Shown: positions 16,994 through 26,276, counted from the first letter of the stretch. The stretch: 64,000 nt of DNA from Pseudomonas rhizoryzae (GCF_005250615.1 NZ_SULM01000006.1:1-64000), one strand, 5' to 3'. The notes: a model not told the origin generated them from the sequence alone. A program made the numbers and translations.

Positions 16994-17028
16994 CGCGGTC
17001 TCCAGTGGGGGTTCCCCTAGAGACCGCG
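16994..17028 (-). promoter_or_regulatory. stem-loop enclosing the Shine-Dalgarno of cbpA
   Basis: On the minus strand CGCGGTCTC pairs perfectly with GAGACCGCG, the last base of which is position -1 of the cbpA ATG. The inner loop can form a further GGGG/CCCC pairing. The ribosome site GGAG is at -10 to -7, three of its bases in the stem. No T-tract follows, so it is a translational rather than a termination element (inference). Confidence 0.55.
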
Positions 17029-17057
17029 ACCTACCTGCGACGGTTGCACGCAGCCGA

Positions 17058-18065
17058 TCAGTCGCCGCGCTTGCGGAACGCCCACGTACCGGCTAGCACC
17101 GTGAAGGTGGCCACCAGCGCCACCAGGATCCAGAAGCCATGGGGCGAGCTGGCCAGGGGTATGCCACCGACGTTCATGCCGAAGAAGCCGGCGATGATGT
17201 TGATGGGCAGCGCCAGCACCGTGACCAGGGTCAGGGTGAACAGGGTGCGATTGGTCTGCTCGGCGGAGGAGGCGGCGATCTCTTCCTGCAAGAGCTTGAG
17301 CCGCTCGACCAGAGCGGAGAGATCGTCCAGCACCCGGTCGAATTCCTCGGTGGCCTCGCGCAGGGTCTGGATGTCGTCGCGGCGCAGCCAGGCCGGGGGC
17401 CGGTTGAGCAGGCGCAGCAGCGAACCCGGTTCCAGGGCCAGCAATCGCTGCAGCCGCACCAGGGCCCGTCTCAGGCCGCCCAGCTCGGCGCGGCTGGCGG
17501 CCAGACGCTGGGACAGCAGGCGATCCTCGATGGCGTCCACCTTGACCGTGGTGTCGCGGATGATGCCGGTGAGCACGTCGGCCTGGTCGCGCAAGAGGTG
17601 CACCAGCAACTCCAGGGTCGAGCCGAAGCCTTCGCCGCGACGCACCGCATGGCGCAGGCGATCCACCGAGCGCAGCGGCTGGGCCCGAGCGGTCACCAGC
17701 AGCCCCGGCCGGGCGCAGGCCCAGAGGGTGGCGACGTCCACCGACACCTGGCCGTAGGCGAGGGTCACGTCGTTTACCACCCCGAGCAGGGTGTCGTCGG
17801 CCGGCTCCAGGCGGGTCGAATGGGAGCCGGCGTGCAGGGATTCGAAGAATTCCTCGGGTAGCCCCAGGTGCTCGCGCATCCAGCGTTCGGCGGCGGCGTG
17901 GGCCAGATTGAAATGCAGCCAGCGAAAACCGCCCTCTTCCGCCTCCCAGGGCTCTTCCGGGGCCATGGTCAGGGCATGGCCAGGCTGGCCGGAGGTGAAG
18001 TGAAAGGCATAGAGCAGCCCCAGCCGTTCGGCGGCTGGATGCAGGGGAATCAGGGTGTTGGTCAT
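17058..18065 (-). CDS. zntB: CorA/ZntB-family divalent metal transporter
   Basis: A 335-aa protein with the CorA plan: a large N-terminal cytosolic domain rich in helices (residues 1 to about 270) and two C-terminal transmembrane helices. The pore signature GMN is present in [12 protein letters not shown] after the first helix ([18 protein letters not shown]). The segment after it (GIPL) and the general form fit the ZntB branch, which moves Zn2+ across the inner membrane, rather than Mg2+-specific CorA. The last residues are RKRGD. It precedes cbpA on the same strand by 64 bp. Substrate assignment is less sure than the family. Confidence 0.8.
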   Translation of the reverse strand: MTNTLIPLHPAAERLGLLYAFHFTSGQPGHALTMAPEEPWEAEEGGFRWLHFNLAHAAAERWMREHLGLPEEFFESLHAGSHSTRLEPADDTLLGVVNDVTLAYGQVSVDVATLWACARPGLLVTARAQPLRSVDRLRHAVRRGEGFGSTLELLVHLLRDQADVLTGIIRDTTVKVDAIEDRLLSQRLAASRAELGGLRRALVRLQRLLALEPGSLLRLLNRPPAWLRRDDIQTLREATEEFDRVLDDLSALVERLKLLQEEIAASSAEQTNRTLFTLTLVTVLALPINIIAGFFGMNVGGIPLASSPHGFWILVALVATFTVLAGTWAFRKRGD

Positions 18066-18102
18066 GGCTACCTGCAGAGGGACGCGACATCAGGGCTCTG
18101 TT

Positions 18103-18274
18103 AGAGCCTGTTCAGAGCCTGCTGCGCGTCGGCCAAACGGCGTTGAAAATGCCCTGGGTCGCCAGCCCGGTCGGAATGCTCATTTACCATTCGTAACTCC
18201 GAGCGCGGATCCGACCCGCTTCCCCAGTCCTTTCACCTTGTTTGGCTCTAGCTCGCGAGGCTCTGAACAGGCTC
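18103..18274 (+). repeat. MITE-like repeat family B, copy 1
   Basis: 172 bp bounded by AGAGCCTGTTCA and its inverse TGAACAGGCTC. Internal shared blocks are GCTGCGCGTCGGCCAAACG, GGAATGCTCATTTAC, CCGCTTCC and TTGTTTGGCTCTAGCTCGCG. Same orientation as 44655-44842, opposite to 34345-34486. It fills most of the gap between the zntB start and the lysS end. Confidence 0.8.
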
Positions 18275-18329
18275 ATAGCAGGTCCAAATGAACCTTTGAT
18301 GACAGAGCCTGGTAGGCAGGAGCCGGAGC

Positions 18330-18349
18330 GACGCCCCGAACGGGGCGTC
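18330..18349. terminator. hairpin after lysS, possible terminator
   Basis: A perfect 20-bp palindrome (GACGCCCCG/CGGGGCGTC) 4 bp beyond the lysS stop codon. Reading leftwards no T-run follows, so it may stabilise the 3' end rather than terminate by itself. Confidence 0.45.
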
Positions 18350-18353
18350 ACTC

Positions 18354-19856
18354 TTATTGCGGACGCATGTGCGGGAAGAGGATGACGTCGCGGATCGACG
18401 GCGAATTGGTCAGCAGCATCACCAGGCGGTCGATGCCGATGCCTTCGCCAGCGGTGGGCGGCATGCCGTATTCCAGGGCGTTGATGAAGTCAGCGTCGTA
18501 GTGCATGGCCTCGTCGTCGCCGGCGTCCTTTTCCTGGACCTGCAGCATGAAGCGCGCGGCCTGGTCTTCGGCGTCGTTGAGCTCGGAGTAGGCGTTGGCG
18601 ATCTCGCGGCCACCGATGAACAGCTCGAAACGGTCGGTGACGTTGGGATTCTGGTCGTTACGGCGGGCCAGCGGCGAGACCTCGAAGGGATACTCGGTGA
18701 TGAAGTGCGGCTGCTCCAGCTTGCTCTCCACCAGCTCCTCGAAAATCATCACCTGCAGCTTGCCCAGGCCCTCGTGACCGAGCACCTTGGCGCCAGCTTT
18801 CTTGGCGATGGCGCGGGCCTTCTCGACGTCGTTGAGATCGTCGGCGGTGAGGTCCGGGTTGTACTTGAGGATGGAGTCGTACACCGACAGGCGCACGAAG
18901 GGCTCGCCGAAGTGGAAGACCTTATCGCCATAGGGCACGTCGGTACTGCCGAGCACGGCCTGGGCCAGCTCGCGGAACAGTTCCTCGGTGAGGTCCATGT
19001 TGTCTTCGTAGTCGGCGTAGGCCTGGTAGAACTCGAGCATGGTGAACTCGGGGTTGTGCCGGGTCGAGACGCCTTCGTTACGGAAGTTGCGGTTGATCTC
19101 GAAGACCTTCTCGAAGCCACCGACCACCAGGCGCTTGAGGTACAGCTCCGGCGCGATGCGCAGGAACATGGCCATGTCCAAGGCGTTGTGGTGGGTCTCG
19201 AAGGGCTTGGCCGCCGCCCCGCCGGGGATGGTCTGCAGCATGGGGGTTTCCACTTCGAGGAAACCGCGCTCCATGAGGAACCGGCGGATGTGAGCGATGA
19301 CCTGAGAGCGCACGCGGAAGGTCTGGCGGACTTCTTCGTTGACGATCAGGTCGACGTAGCGCTGGCGATAGCGCAGCTCGGTGTCGGTCAGGCCGTGGTG
19401 CTTGTCGGGCAGCGGACGCAGCGACTTGGTCAGCAGGCGCACGTCGCTCATGTTGACGTAGAGATCACCCTTGCCGGAGCGGGCCAGGGTGCCCTCGGTG
19501 GCGATGATGTCGCCCAGGTCCCAGGTCTTGACCGCTTCCAGGGTCTCGGCCGGCAGGGTCTTGCGGTCGACGTAGACCTGGATGCGCCCGCTGGTGTCCT
19601 GCAGCACCATGAAGGCGCCGCGGTTGAGCATGATGCGGCCGGCCACCTTGACCTTGATGCCCGCGGCTTCCAGCTCTTCCTTGGTCTTGTCGGCGTACTG
19701 CTGCTGCAGGTCACCGGCCAGGCTGTCGCGACGGAAGTCGTTGGGGAAGGGAATGGCCTGCTGATCGCGCAGTGCGGCAAGCTTTTCCTTGCGCTGGGCG
19801 ATCAGCTTGTTGTCTTCCTGTTCCTGGGCTTGGGGGTCTAGGGGTTGTTCGCTCAT
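18354..19856 (-). CDS. lysS: lysyl-tRNA synthetase, class II
   Basis: A 500-aa class II enzyme that charges tRNA-Lys. An N-terminal OB-fold anticodon-binding domain ([23 protein letters not shown]) is followed by class II motif 1 ([15 protein letters not shown]), motif 2 ([18 protein letters not shown]) and motif 3 ([13 protein letters not shown]). Length equals the family norm. It follows prfB on the same strand after 66 bp, the conserved prfB-lysS pair. Confidence 0.97.
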   Translation of the reverse strand: MSEQPLDPQAQEQEDNKLIAQRKEKLAALRDQQAIPFPNDFRRDSLAGDLQQQYADKTKEELEAAGIKVKVAGRIMLNRGAFMVLQDTSGRIQVYVDRKTLPAETLEAVKTWDLGDIIATEGTLARSGKGDLYVNMSDVRLLTKSLRPLPDKHHGLTDTELRYRQRYVDLIVNEEVRQTFRVRSQVIAHIRRFLMERGFLEVETPMLQTIPGGAAAKPFETHHNALDMAMFLRIAPELYLKRLVVGGFEKVFEINRNFRNEGVSTRHNPEFTMLEFYQAYADYEDNMDLTEELFRELAQAVLGSTDVPYGDKVFHFGEPFVRLSVYDSILKYNPDLTADDLNDVEKARAIAKKAGAKVLGHEGLGKLQVMIFEELVESKLEQPHFITEYPFEVSPLARRNDQNPNVTDRFELFIGGREIANAYSELNDAEDQAARFMLQVQEKDAGDDEAMHYDADFINALEYGMPPTAGEGIGIDRLVMLLTNSPSIRDVILFPHMRPQ

Positions 19857-19922
19857 GTCTGCTGTTTACCTGGGGAAGGGTGTTGCGGGCCGGCGCCCGG
19901 CGGGCGACCGGCCAGAGAAGGG

Positions 19923-21018
19923 TTAGATGCCCTGCTTGAGGCTGGCTTCGAGGTATTCGTCCAGATCGCCGTCGAGCACCTTGTCGCAATCGCTGCGTTC
20001 CACGCCGGTGCGCAGATCCTTGATCCGCGAGGCGTCGAGCACATAGGAGCGGATCTGGTGGCCCCAGCCGATATCGGACTTGGAGTCTTCCAGCGCCTGG
20101 GAGGCAGCGTTGCGTTTCTGCATCTCCAGCTCGTACAACTTGGCCCGCAGCATCTTCATGGCGGTGTCCCGGTTGGCGTGCTGGGAGCGCTCGTTCTGGC
20201 AGGCCACCACGGTGTTGGTGGGCACGTGGGTGATCCGCACCGCAGAGTCGGTGGTGTTCACGTGCTGGCCACCGGCGCCGGAGGAGCGATAGGTGTCGAC
20301 GCGCAGGTCGGACGGATTGATCTCGATCTCGATGTTGTCGTCGATCTCGGGCGAGACGAAGACCGCGGTGAAGGAGGTGTGCCGCCGGTTGCCCGAGTCG
20401 AAGGGACTCTTGCGCACCAGGCGGTGCACGCCGATCTCGGTACGCAGCCAGCCGAAGGCGTATTCGCCCTTGATGTGCACCGTGGCGCCCTTGATGCCGG
20501 CGACCTCGCCTTCGGAGAGTTCGACGATCTCGGCGCTGAAGCCATGCTGGTCGGCCCAGCGCAGGTACATGCGCAGGAGCATGTTGGCCCAGTCCTGGGC
20601 CTCGGTGCCGCCGGAGCCGGCCTGGATATCCAGGTAGCAGTTGTTGGGGTCCATCTCGCCGCTGAACATGCGGCGGAATTCCAGCTTCTCGAGGATGCCG
20701 CGCAGGCGCTCGACCTCGGTCGCCACGTCATCGACCGCGCCCTGGTCTTCTTCTTCGGCGGCCATCTCCAGCAGATCGCTGGCATCGGCCAGGCCACCGC
20801 TCAGCTCGTCCAGGGTGCCGACCACCTGGGCCAGCTGGGCGCGCTCACGGCCGAGGTTCTGGGCGTACTCGGGCTTGTTCCAGACATTGGGGTCCTCGAG
20901 CTCGCGCTCGACTTCGACCAGGCGATCCTTTTTCAGATCGTAGTCAAAGATACCCCCGAATGGTCTGGGTACGGCTGGAGAGGTCCTTGATGCTGGTGAC
21001 GATCGGGTTGATTTCCAT
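19923..21018 (-). CDS. prfB: peptide chain release factor 2 (programmed +1 frameshift)
   Basis: RF2 reads UGA and UAA stop codons. The gene needs a +1 frameshift: the first frame runs from ATG at 21018 for 24 codons ([20 protein letters not shown] and RGYL) to an in-frame TGA at 20946-20944. Translation continues after skipping one base with GAC at 20945, giving 364 aa in total. The site reads GGGGGTATCTTTGAC, with the Shine-Dalgarno-like GGGGG three bases before the slippery CTT-TGA-C, exactly as in classical prfB autoregulation. The peptidyl-release motif GGQ is present ([14 protein letters not shown]), as is the RF2 form of the anticodon-like tripeptide (SPFDSG). lysS follows. Confidence 0.96.
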
Positions 21019-21027
21019 GGGGGAAAC

Positions 21028-21061
21028 ACTCGCGAGAAAAGCTGTGGAAAAGCTCGCGAGT
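21028..21061. repeat. inverted repeat CTCGCGAG pair in the prfB leader
   Basis: ACTCGCGAG and CTCGCGAGT, each itself palindromic, lie 16 bp apart just upstream of prfB. A TATACT that could serve as -10 element overlaps the distal copy on the minus strand, so the repeat would be at the transcription start. No convincing -35 is seen. Confidence 0.4.
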
Positions 21062-21118
21062 ATAACCCAATCGGCGGCGAAACTCAGAGTGCGGCGGGAT
21101 GCGCCGCCCGCCCGCGCC

Positions 21119-22741
21119 TCAATCGGCGTCGAGGTCGCGATGGCGGGTTTCCGGCAGGCACAAGAGCCCCACCACCAGGCTGATGCCGGTCACCAGCACC
21201 GGATACCAGAGGCCGTAGAAGATATCGCCGGTATAGACCACCAGGGCGAAGGACACCGTGGGCAGGAAGCCGCCGAACCAGCCGTTGCCGATGTGGTACG
21301 GCAGCGACATCGAGGTGTAGCGGATGCGCGTGGGAAACAGCTCCACCATCAGCGCTGCCAGCGGTCCGTAGCAGAGGGTGGCGATGAGGATCAGGGCGAA
21401 GATCACCGCCACCACCATGGGCTTGTTGACCTGGGCGGCGTCCGCCTTGGCCGGATAGCCGGCGGCCTGGACGGCAGCGCGCAGGGCCGGTTCGTCGTAG
21501 CCGACGATGAGCTTGTCACCGACGCTGACCTGCACGGCATCGCCCGGCGCGGCGGCCACGCTGCGATAGGGCAGCCCGCTCTTGGCCAGCAGCGTCTTGA
21601 CCCGGTCGCAGGGGCTGTCGAAACGCGCCTTGCCCACCGGATCGAACTGGAAGGTGCAGGTGGCCGGATCGGCGGTCACTACGATGGGTGCCTGCTGGCT
21701 GGCCTGGTAGATCTGCGGATTGGCGTAGTGGGTCAGGGCCTTGAACAGCGGAAAATACAGCACCGTCGCCAGCAAGAGGCCGAGCATCAGGATCGGCTTG
21801 CGCCCGACCTTGTCCGACAGCCAGCCGGCAATGACGAAGAAGGGGGCCCCAAGGATGACGCTGATGATCAGCAGGTTGTTGGCCAGCACCGGGTCCAGCT
21901 TGAGCGTCTGGGTGAGGAAGAACATCACGTAGAACTGCGCCAGGTAGAAGGTCACCGCCTGGCCGCCGTTGATGCTGAACAGGGCGATCAGCACCACCTT
22001 GAGATTGCTCCAGTTGGTGAAGGAATCGCGGATCGGCGCCTTGCTCTGCTTGCCCTCGGCCTTCATGCGCAGGAAGGCGGGCGATTCGTGCATCGACATC
22101 CGAATCCAGGTGGAGATGGCCAAGAGGAAGATCGACAGCAGGAACGGCAGGCGCCAGCCCCAGACCTCGAACTGATCGCCGGTCAGATAGCGGCAGACCA
22201 GAATCACCACCAGCGACAGCAAGAGCCCCAGGGTCGCGGTGGATTGCAGCCAGCTGGTATGGGCGCCGCGCTTGCCGGGCGGTGCGTGCTCGGCGATGTA
22301 GGTGGCGGCGCCGCCGTATTCGCCGCCCAGGGCCAGCCCCTGCAGCAGGCGCAGCACCACCAGGATGATGGGCGCGGCCACGCCGATGCTGGCGTAGGTG
22401 GGCAGCAGGCCGACGCCGAAGGTGGCGATACCCATGAGGATGATGGTGGCGAGGAAGGTGTACTTGCGCCCAACCAGGTCGCCCAGCCGGCCGAATACCA
22501 GGGCGCCGAAGGGTCGCACCACGAAGCCGGCGGCGAAGGCCAGCAGGGCGAAGATGAAGGCGGTGGTGTCATTGACCCCGGCGAAGAATTGCTTGCTGAT
22601 CACCGCCGCCAGGGCGCCGTAGAGAAAGAAGTCGTACCACTCGAAGACGGTCCCCAGGGACGAGGCGAAGATCACCTTGCGTTCTTCGCGGTGACTGACG
22701 ACCGCGGTGGGTTGTACCCGGGGTTGGGCATAGTCTGACAT
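21119..22741 (-). CDS. MHS-family MFS transporter with large extracytosolic insertion
   Basis: A 540-aa metabolite:H+ symporter of the ProP/ShiA group. The N-terminus (SSLGTVFEWYDFFLYG) and the loop signature GRLGDLVGRKYTF are typical. The protein is about 100 residues longer than usual because of a soluble, two-Cys insertion (DPATCTFQF to AVQAAGYP) between late membrane helices, roughly residues 340-440. The ATG at 22741 is chosen for GGAGAA upstream and because the next conserved segment fits. It precedes nothing in operon and follows the GMC gene on the same strand by about 100 bp, so a shared substrate pathway is possible. Confidence 0.85.
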   Translation of the reverse strand: MSDYAQPRVQPTAVVSHREERKVIFASSLGTVFEWYDFFLYGALAAVISKQFFAGVNDTTAFIFALLAFAAGFVVRPFGALVFGRLGDLVGRKYTFLATIILMGIATFGVGLLPTYASIGVAAPIILVVLRLLQGLALGGEYGGAATYIAEHAPPGKRGAHTSWLQSTATLGLLLSLVVILVCRYLTGDQFEVWGWRLPFLLSIFLLAISTWIRMSMHESPAFLRMKAEGKQSKAPIRDSFTNWSNLKVVLIALFSINGGQAVTFYLAQFYVMFFLTQTLKLDPVLANNLLIISVILGAPFFVIAGWLSDKVGRKPILMLGLLLATVLYFPLFKALTHYANPQIYQASQQAPIVVTADPATCTFQFDPVGKARFDSPCDRVKTLLAKSGLPYRSVAAAPGDAVQVSVGDKLIVGYDEPALRAAVQAAGYPAKADAAQVNKPMVVAVIFALILIATLCYGPLAALMVELFPTRIRYTSMSLPYHIGNGWFGGFLPTVSFALVVYTGDIFYGLWYPVLVTGISLVVGLLCLPETRHRDLDAD

Positions 22742-22837
22742 CGCACGTTCTCCTGGCCCGGGATCGCCGGGCGCCAATTGTTGTTATGGGCGACTGCTAC
22801 TACGGTGGAAACGGCGGGCGGCCCGCCGTCGGTAACA

Positions 22838-24511
22838 CTAGGCGGCCGAGACCCGATCCGGCCGGGCGACCGCCGCGGGCAACTCGACGACGCCCTGCTC
22901 CCGCGCCTCGGCCAGCATGAAGCGGGCGGCCTGCTCGGCGATCATTAGGGTCGGCGAACAGCTGTTGCCGGAGACCAGGGTCGGCATGATGGAAGCATCG
23001 GCGACCCGCAGGCTGGGGATGCCGTGCACTCGCAGGCGGGCGTCCACCACGGCCTCCGCGCCCTGCCCCATGCGGCAGGTGCCGGAGGGATGGAAGATGG
23101 TGGTGCCTACGGCGCCCGCGGCTTGCCGCAATTCCTCTTCGCTCTGGTAGGCCGGGCCCGGCAAGTATTCCTCGGGCCGGTAGGCGGCCAGGGCCGGCGC
23201 GGCGACGATGCGTCGGGTCAAGCGGATGGCATCCGCGGCCACCTTGAGGTCTTCCGGCGCGCTGAGATAACGTGGCTGGATCAGCGGCGCCGCCAGCGGG
23301 TCGGCGCTACGGATCGCCACCTGGCCGCGACTGGCCGGGCGTAGGTTGCACACCGAGGCGGTGAAGGCGGGAAAGCCATGCAGGGGCTCACCGAAGCGCT
23401 CCAGCGACAGCGGCTGCACGTGATACTGCAGATTGGCCGAGGGCTGGCCCGGATCGGAGCGGGCGAAGGCGCCCAGTTGACTCGGCGCCATGGCCAGGGG
23501 GCCGCTGCGCTTCCAGAGGTACTCCAGGCCCATGCCCAGCTTGCCCCAGAGACTACCGGCCAGGGCATTGAGGGTCGGCACTCCGTGCACCCGATAGATC
23601 AGCCGCAGTTGCAGGTGGTCTTGCAGATTGCCGCCTACGCCTTCCAGCCGATGCTGGACGCCGATGCCGAGCCCTTCGAGCAGTGCCCGCGGCCCGATGC
23701 CGGAGCGCTGCAGCAGCGTGGGCGAGCCGATGGCGCCGGCACAGAGCACGATCTCCCGCCGCGCCACCAACCGCTGGGGCTCGGCCTGGCCCGGCAGCCG
23801 CGCCAGCACCGCCCGCGCCCTGCCCTCCTCCAGCAGCACCCGCTCCACCTGGACGCCAGTCAGTACCTCCAGATTGGGGCGCTGGCGGATCGGCCGGAGA
23901 AAGGCCTTGGCCGCATTCCAGCGCACCCCGTTGCGCTGGTTGACCTGGAAGTAGCCGCAGCCTTCGTTGTCACCGGTATTGAAGTCCTCCACCGGCGCGA
24001 TGCCGGTTTCCCCTGCGGCGCGGCGAAAGGCATCGAGCAGGGTCCAGTGCAGGCGCTGGCGCTCCACCCGCCATTCGCCACCGGTGCCATGAAATTCCGA
24101 GGCGCCGTCGCAGTGATCCTCCATTGCCTTGAACAGCGGCAGCACGTCCTGCCAGGCCCAACCGGGATTGCCGGCGGCGGCCCAGCCATCGTAGTCCCGC
24201 GCCTGGCCGCGCATATAGATCATGCCGTTGATGGAAGAGCAGCCGCCCAGCACCCGGCCACGTGGATAATTCAGCGCCCGGCCACCCAGGCCCGCTTCCA
24301 CCTCGGTCTTGAAGCACCAGTCGGTGCGCGGATTGCCGATGCAGAACAGGTAGCCGACCGGGATGTGGATCCAGGGATGGTTGTCGCGTCCGCCGGCCTC
24401 CAGCAGCAGCACACGGTGAGCCGGATCGGCGGAGAGCCGATTGGCCAGCAGGCAGCCGGCCGGACCGGCACCGACGATGATGAAGTCATAGTCCGCAGCA
24501 GAACGGGGCAT
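22838..24511 (-). CDS. GMC-family FAD oxidoreductase (choline-dehydrogenase-like)
   Basis: A 557-aa glucose-methanol-choline oxidoreductase. The FAD dinucleotide fold is YDFIIVGAGPAGCLLANRL, the first GMC signature RGRVLGGCSSINGMIYMRGQ, the second GAIGSPTLLQRSGIGP. The C-terminal catalytic His lies in IFHPSGTCRMGQ. Such enzymes oxidise primary alcohols in the cytoplasm or at the membrane. It is related to BetA but no betB or betI is nearby, so choline is unlikely to be certain. It is divergent from a LysR regulator, which probably controls it. Confidence 0.87.
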   Translation of the reverse strand: MPRSAADYDFIIVGAGPAGCLLANRLSADPAHRVLLLEAGGRDNHPWIHIPVGYLFCIGNPRTDWCFKTEVEAGLGGRALNYPRGRVLGGCSSINGMIYMRGQARDYDGWAAAGNPGWAWQDVLPLFKAMEDHCDGASEFHGTGGEWRVERQRLHWTLLDAFRRAAGETGIAPVEDFNTGDNEGCGYFQVNQRNGVRWNAAKAFLRPIRQRPNLEVLTGVQVERVLLEEGRARAVLARLPGQAEPQRLVARREIVLCAGAIGSPTLLQRSGIGPRALLEGLGIGVQHRLEGVGGNLQDHLQLRLIYRVHGVPTLNALAGSLWGKLGMGLEYLWKRSGPLAMAPSQLGAFARSDPGQPSANLQYHVQPLSLERFGEPLHGFPAFTASVCNLRPASRGQVAIRSADPLAAPLIQPRYLSAPEDLKVAADAIRLTRRIVAAPALAAYRPEEYLPGPAYQSEEELRQAAGAVGTTIFHPSGTCRMGQGAEAVVDARLRVHGIPSLRVADASIMPTLVSGNSCSPTLMIAEQAARFMLAEAREQGVVELPAAVARPDRVSAA

Positions 24512-24594
24512 GACGTTCCCTCGTGTTTTGTTGTTGTGGCTCCTATCCTAGTGTGCTCATCCGCGAACAGCAGTCGCCGAAAACGGGCAATGGT

Positions 24595-24610
24595 TGTGCA
24601 ATTCTGCACA
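24595..24610. promoter_or_regulatory. palindrome TGTGCA-ATTC-TGCACA, putative LysR operator
   Basis: A perfect 6-bp inverted repeat with a 4-bp centre in the 142-bp gap between the divergent GMC and LysR genes. The position, about 45 bp before the regulator start, is typical of a LysR recognition site that also autoregulates. Confidence 0.5.
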
Positions 24611-24653
24611 GCGCCATGAAAGCGGCGCGCTAGACGACTACAAGAGGGACAGC

Positions 24654-25571
24654 ATGTTCGATTGGAACGATCTGCGCGTTTTCCTGGAAGTGCAGCGTCA
24701 TGGTCGATTGTTGACCGCCGCCCGCAACCTGGGCGTCAGCCATGCGACCGTCTCTCGCCATCTGGAGGCCCTGGAACGCGCCCTGGGCAGCCAGTTGCTG
24801 GTACAACAGGCGAGCGGTTATCAGCTCACCCCCGCCGGCCAGGCATTGCTGACCCATGCCCAGGCGATGGAAGAAGCCGCCCTGCTGGCCCAGGAAGCCG
24901 TGACCCAGAGACTCAACCCACTAGGCCAAGTACGAGTGGGCGTGACCGAGGGGCTGGGCACCGGCTTTCTGGCTCGACGCCTGGGTGGACTGCTGCGGGA
25001 CTATCCGGGGCTGGAGGTGGAACTGGTCTCGGTGCCGCGCTTCGTCAGCGTCACCAACCGCGAGGCGGACATCGCCATCACCCTGGAGCGCCCTACCGCC
25101 GAGGGCCTGATCGGCCGCCGGCTGACGCCCTATCGGCTGAGGTTCTACGCCAGTCGCGCCTATCTGGATCGGGCCCCGCCATTGAATGCCGGGGCCGACC
25201 TGGGTGAGCAGACCTTCATCGGCTATGTCGACGACCTACTGTTCTGCCGCGAGCTGCAATTCATCCAGGGCCTCTGCCCGGAGCCCCGGCTGGTCTTTCG
25301 CAGCACCAGCGTCATCGCCCAACGGGAGGCGGCCTGCGCTGGACTAGGCCTAGCGGTGCTGCCCTGCTACTTGGTGGGTACCGGCAGCCCGCTGGAATGC
25401 GTGCTGCCGGCAAGATCCTTTACCCGGGAATACTGGATCTCGACCCACCGCGAACTACACCGCTCCGCGCGCCTGCGCGTGGTCTGGGATTTCCTGCTGC
25501 AGCTTTGCGCGGCGGAGCGGACCCTGCTCCTGGGTGAAGAGGCCTTGAGTGAAGAGCCGCTGGCCGACTAG
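24654..25571 (+). CDS. LysR-family transcriptional regulator
   Basis: A 305-aa LysR protein: N-terminal winged helix-turn-helix (FLEVQRHGRLLTAARNLGVS then HATVSRHLEALERALGSQLL) and a periplasmic-binding-protein-like effector domain (VRVGVTEGLGTGFLARRLGG onwards). The ATG at 24654 follows AGAGGGA; the frame is open upstream but the conserved part begins here. It is divergent from the GMC oxidoreductase gene, the usual arrangement of a LysR regulator with its target. Effector unknown. Confidence 0.9.
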   Translation: MFDWNDLRVFLEVQRHGRLLTAARNLGVSHATVSRHLEALERALGSQLLVQQASGYQLTPAGQALLTHAQAMEEAALLAQEAVTQRLNPLGQVRVGVTEGLGTGFLARRLGGLLRDYPGLEVELVSVPRFVSVTNREADIAITLERPTAEGLIGRRLTPYRLRFYASRAYLDRAPPLNAGADLGEQTFIGYVDDLLFCRELQFIQGLCPEPRLVFRSTSVIAQREAACAGLGLAVLPCYLVGTGSPLECVLPARSFTREYWISTHRELHRSARLRVVWDFLLQLCAAERTLLLGEEALSEEPLAD

Positions 25572-25574
25572 TCG

Positions 25575-26276
25575 TCAGACCGCCGCGGCCTGACGCTCTA
25601 GCTCGGCACGCAGACCAGGTTCCAGGCGCAACTGACGCGCCAGCTCGTCCAGGTAGGCCTTCTCCATGTACTGCTGGTCGTCGATCAGCATCAGACTGGC
25701 CAGGTACATCTCGGCGGCGATTTCCGGGGTTTCGGCAGCGGCGGCGACCTTGGCCGGGTCCAGTGGCTGCTCCAGCTCGCGCTGCAGCCAGCTGCGCAGC
25801 TCGGGGTCGTTGTCCAGCTTGGCCATCTCGGCCTCGATGGCTTGGCGCTCCTGGGCATCCACGTGCCCATCGGCCTTGGCCGCGGCGATCAGGGCGATGA
25901 GTACGGCTCGGCCATGGGCCTCGGCTTCATGTTCGGGCACCCGGTCAACGGTACGCGGCTCGGTCGCCGGCGCGCCTTGCGCCTGGCTGGTCTGCCAGGA
26001 CTGGTAAGCCTTGTAGGCGACCATGCCGAGCGCCGCCAACCCACCATAGCCGACCGCCTTGCCACCCAGGCTGCGACCGCGCTTGCTGCCCAGCAGCGCG
26101 GTCAGGGCACCCGCGGCCAGGCCACTGTTGCCCAGGCCCGACAGTAGGCCACCGAGACCGTCCTTGCCGCCCGGCGCCGCGCCAGTGTGGGTCCGCGCGG
26201 AAGAATGGCCGGTCTTGTTGGCCAAGGCTTGCTGGCCGGCCTTGAGCAGTTGATCGAGCAGACCGCGGGTGTTCAT
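25575..26276 (-). CDS. DUF533 / TerB-like protein (YebE type)
   Basis: A 233-aa protein. The N-terminus is a Gly-rich stretch (GGKDGLGGLLSGLGNSGL) with a hydrophobic segment (GGLAALGMVAYKAYQSW). The C-terminal helical TerB-like domain contains ADGHVDAQERQAIEAEMA and a helix with DQQYMEKAYLDELA, typical of DUF533/YebE. YebE in enterics is an inner-membrane stress-induced protein; the function is unclear. The ATG at 26276 follows GGAGG. Convergent with the LysR gene, only 3 bp between stops. Confidence 0.85.
   Translation of the reverse strand: MNTRGLLDQLLKAGQQALANKTGHSSARTHTGAAPGGKDGLGGLLSGLGNSGLAAGALTALLGSKRGRSLGGKAVGYGGLAALGMVAYKAYQSWQTSQAQGAPATEPRTVDRVPEHEAEAHGRAVLIALIAAAKADGHVDAQERQAIEAEMAKLDNDPELRSWLQRELEQPLDPAKVAAAAETPEIAAEMYLASLMLIDDQQYMEKAYLDELARQLRLEPGLRAELERQAAAV

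Noticed and set aside
20945-21029. RF2 start at 21029 in the downstream frame
   Set aside because: The upstream residues in that frame are nonsense for RF2; the ATG at 21018 plus +1 frameshift restores the known N-terminus.
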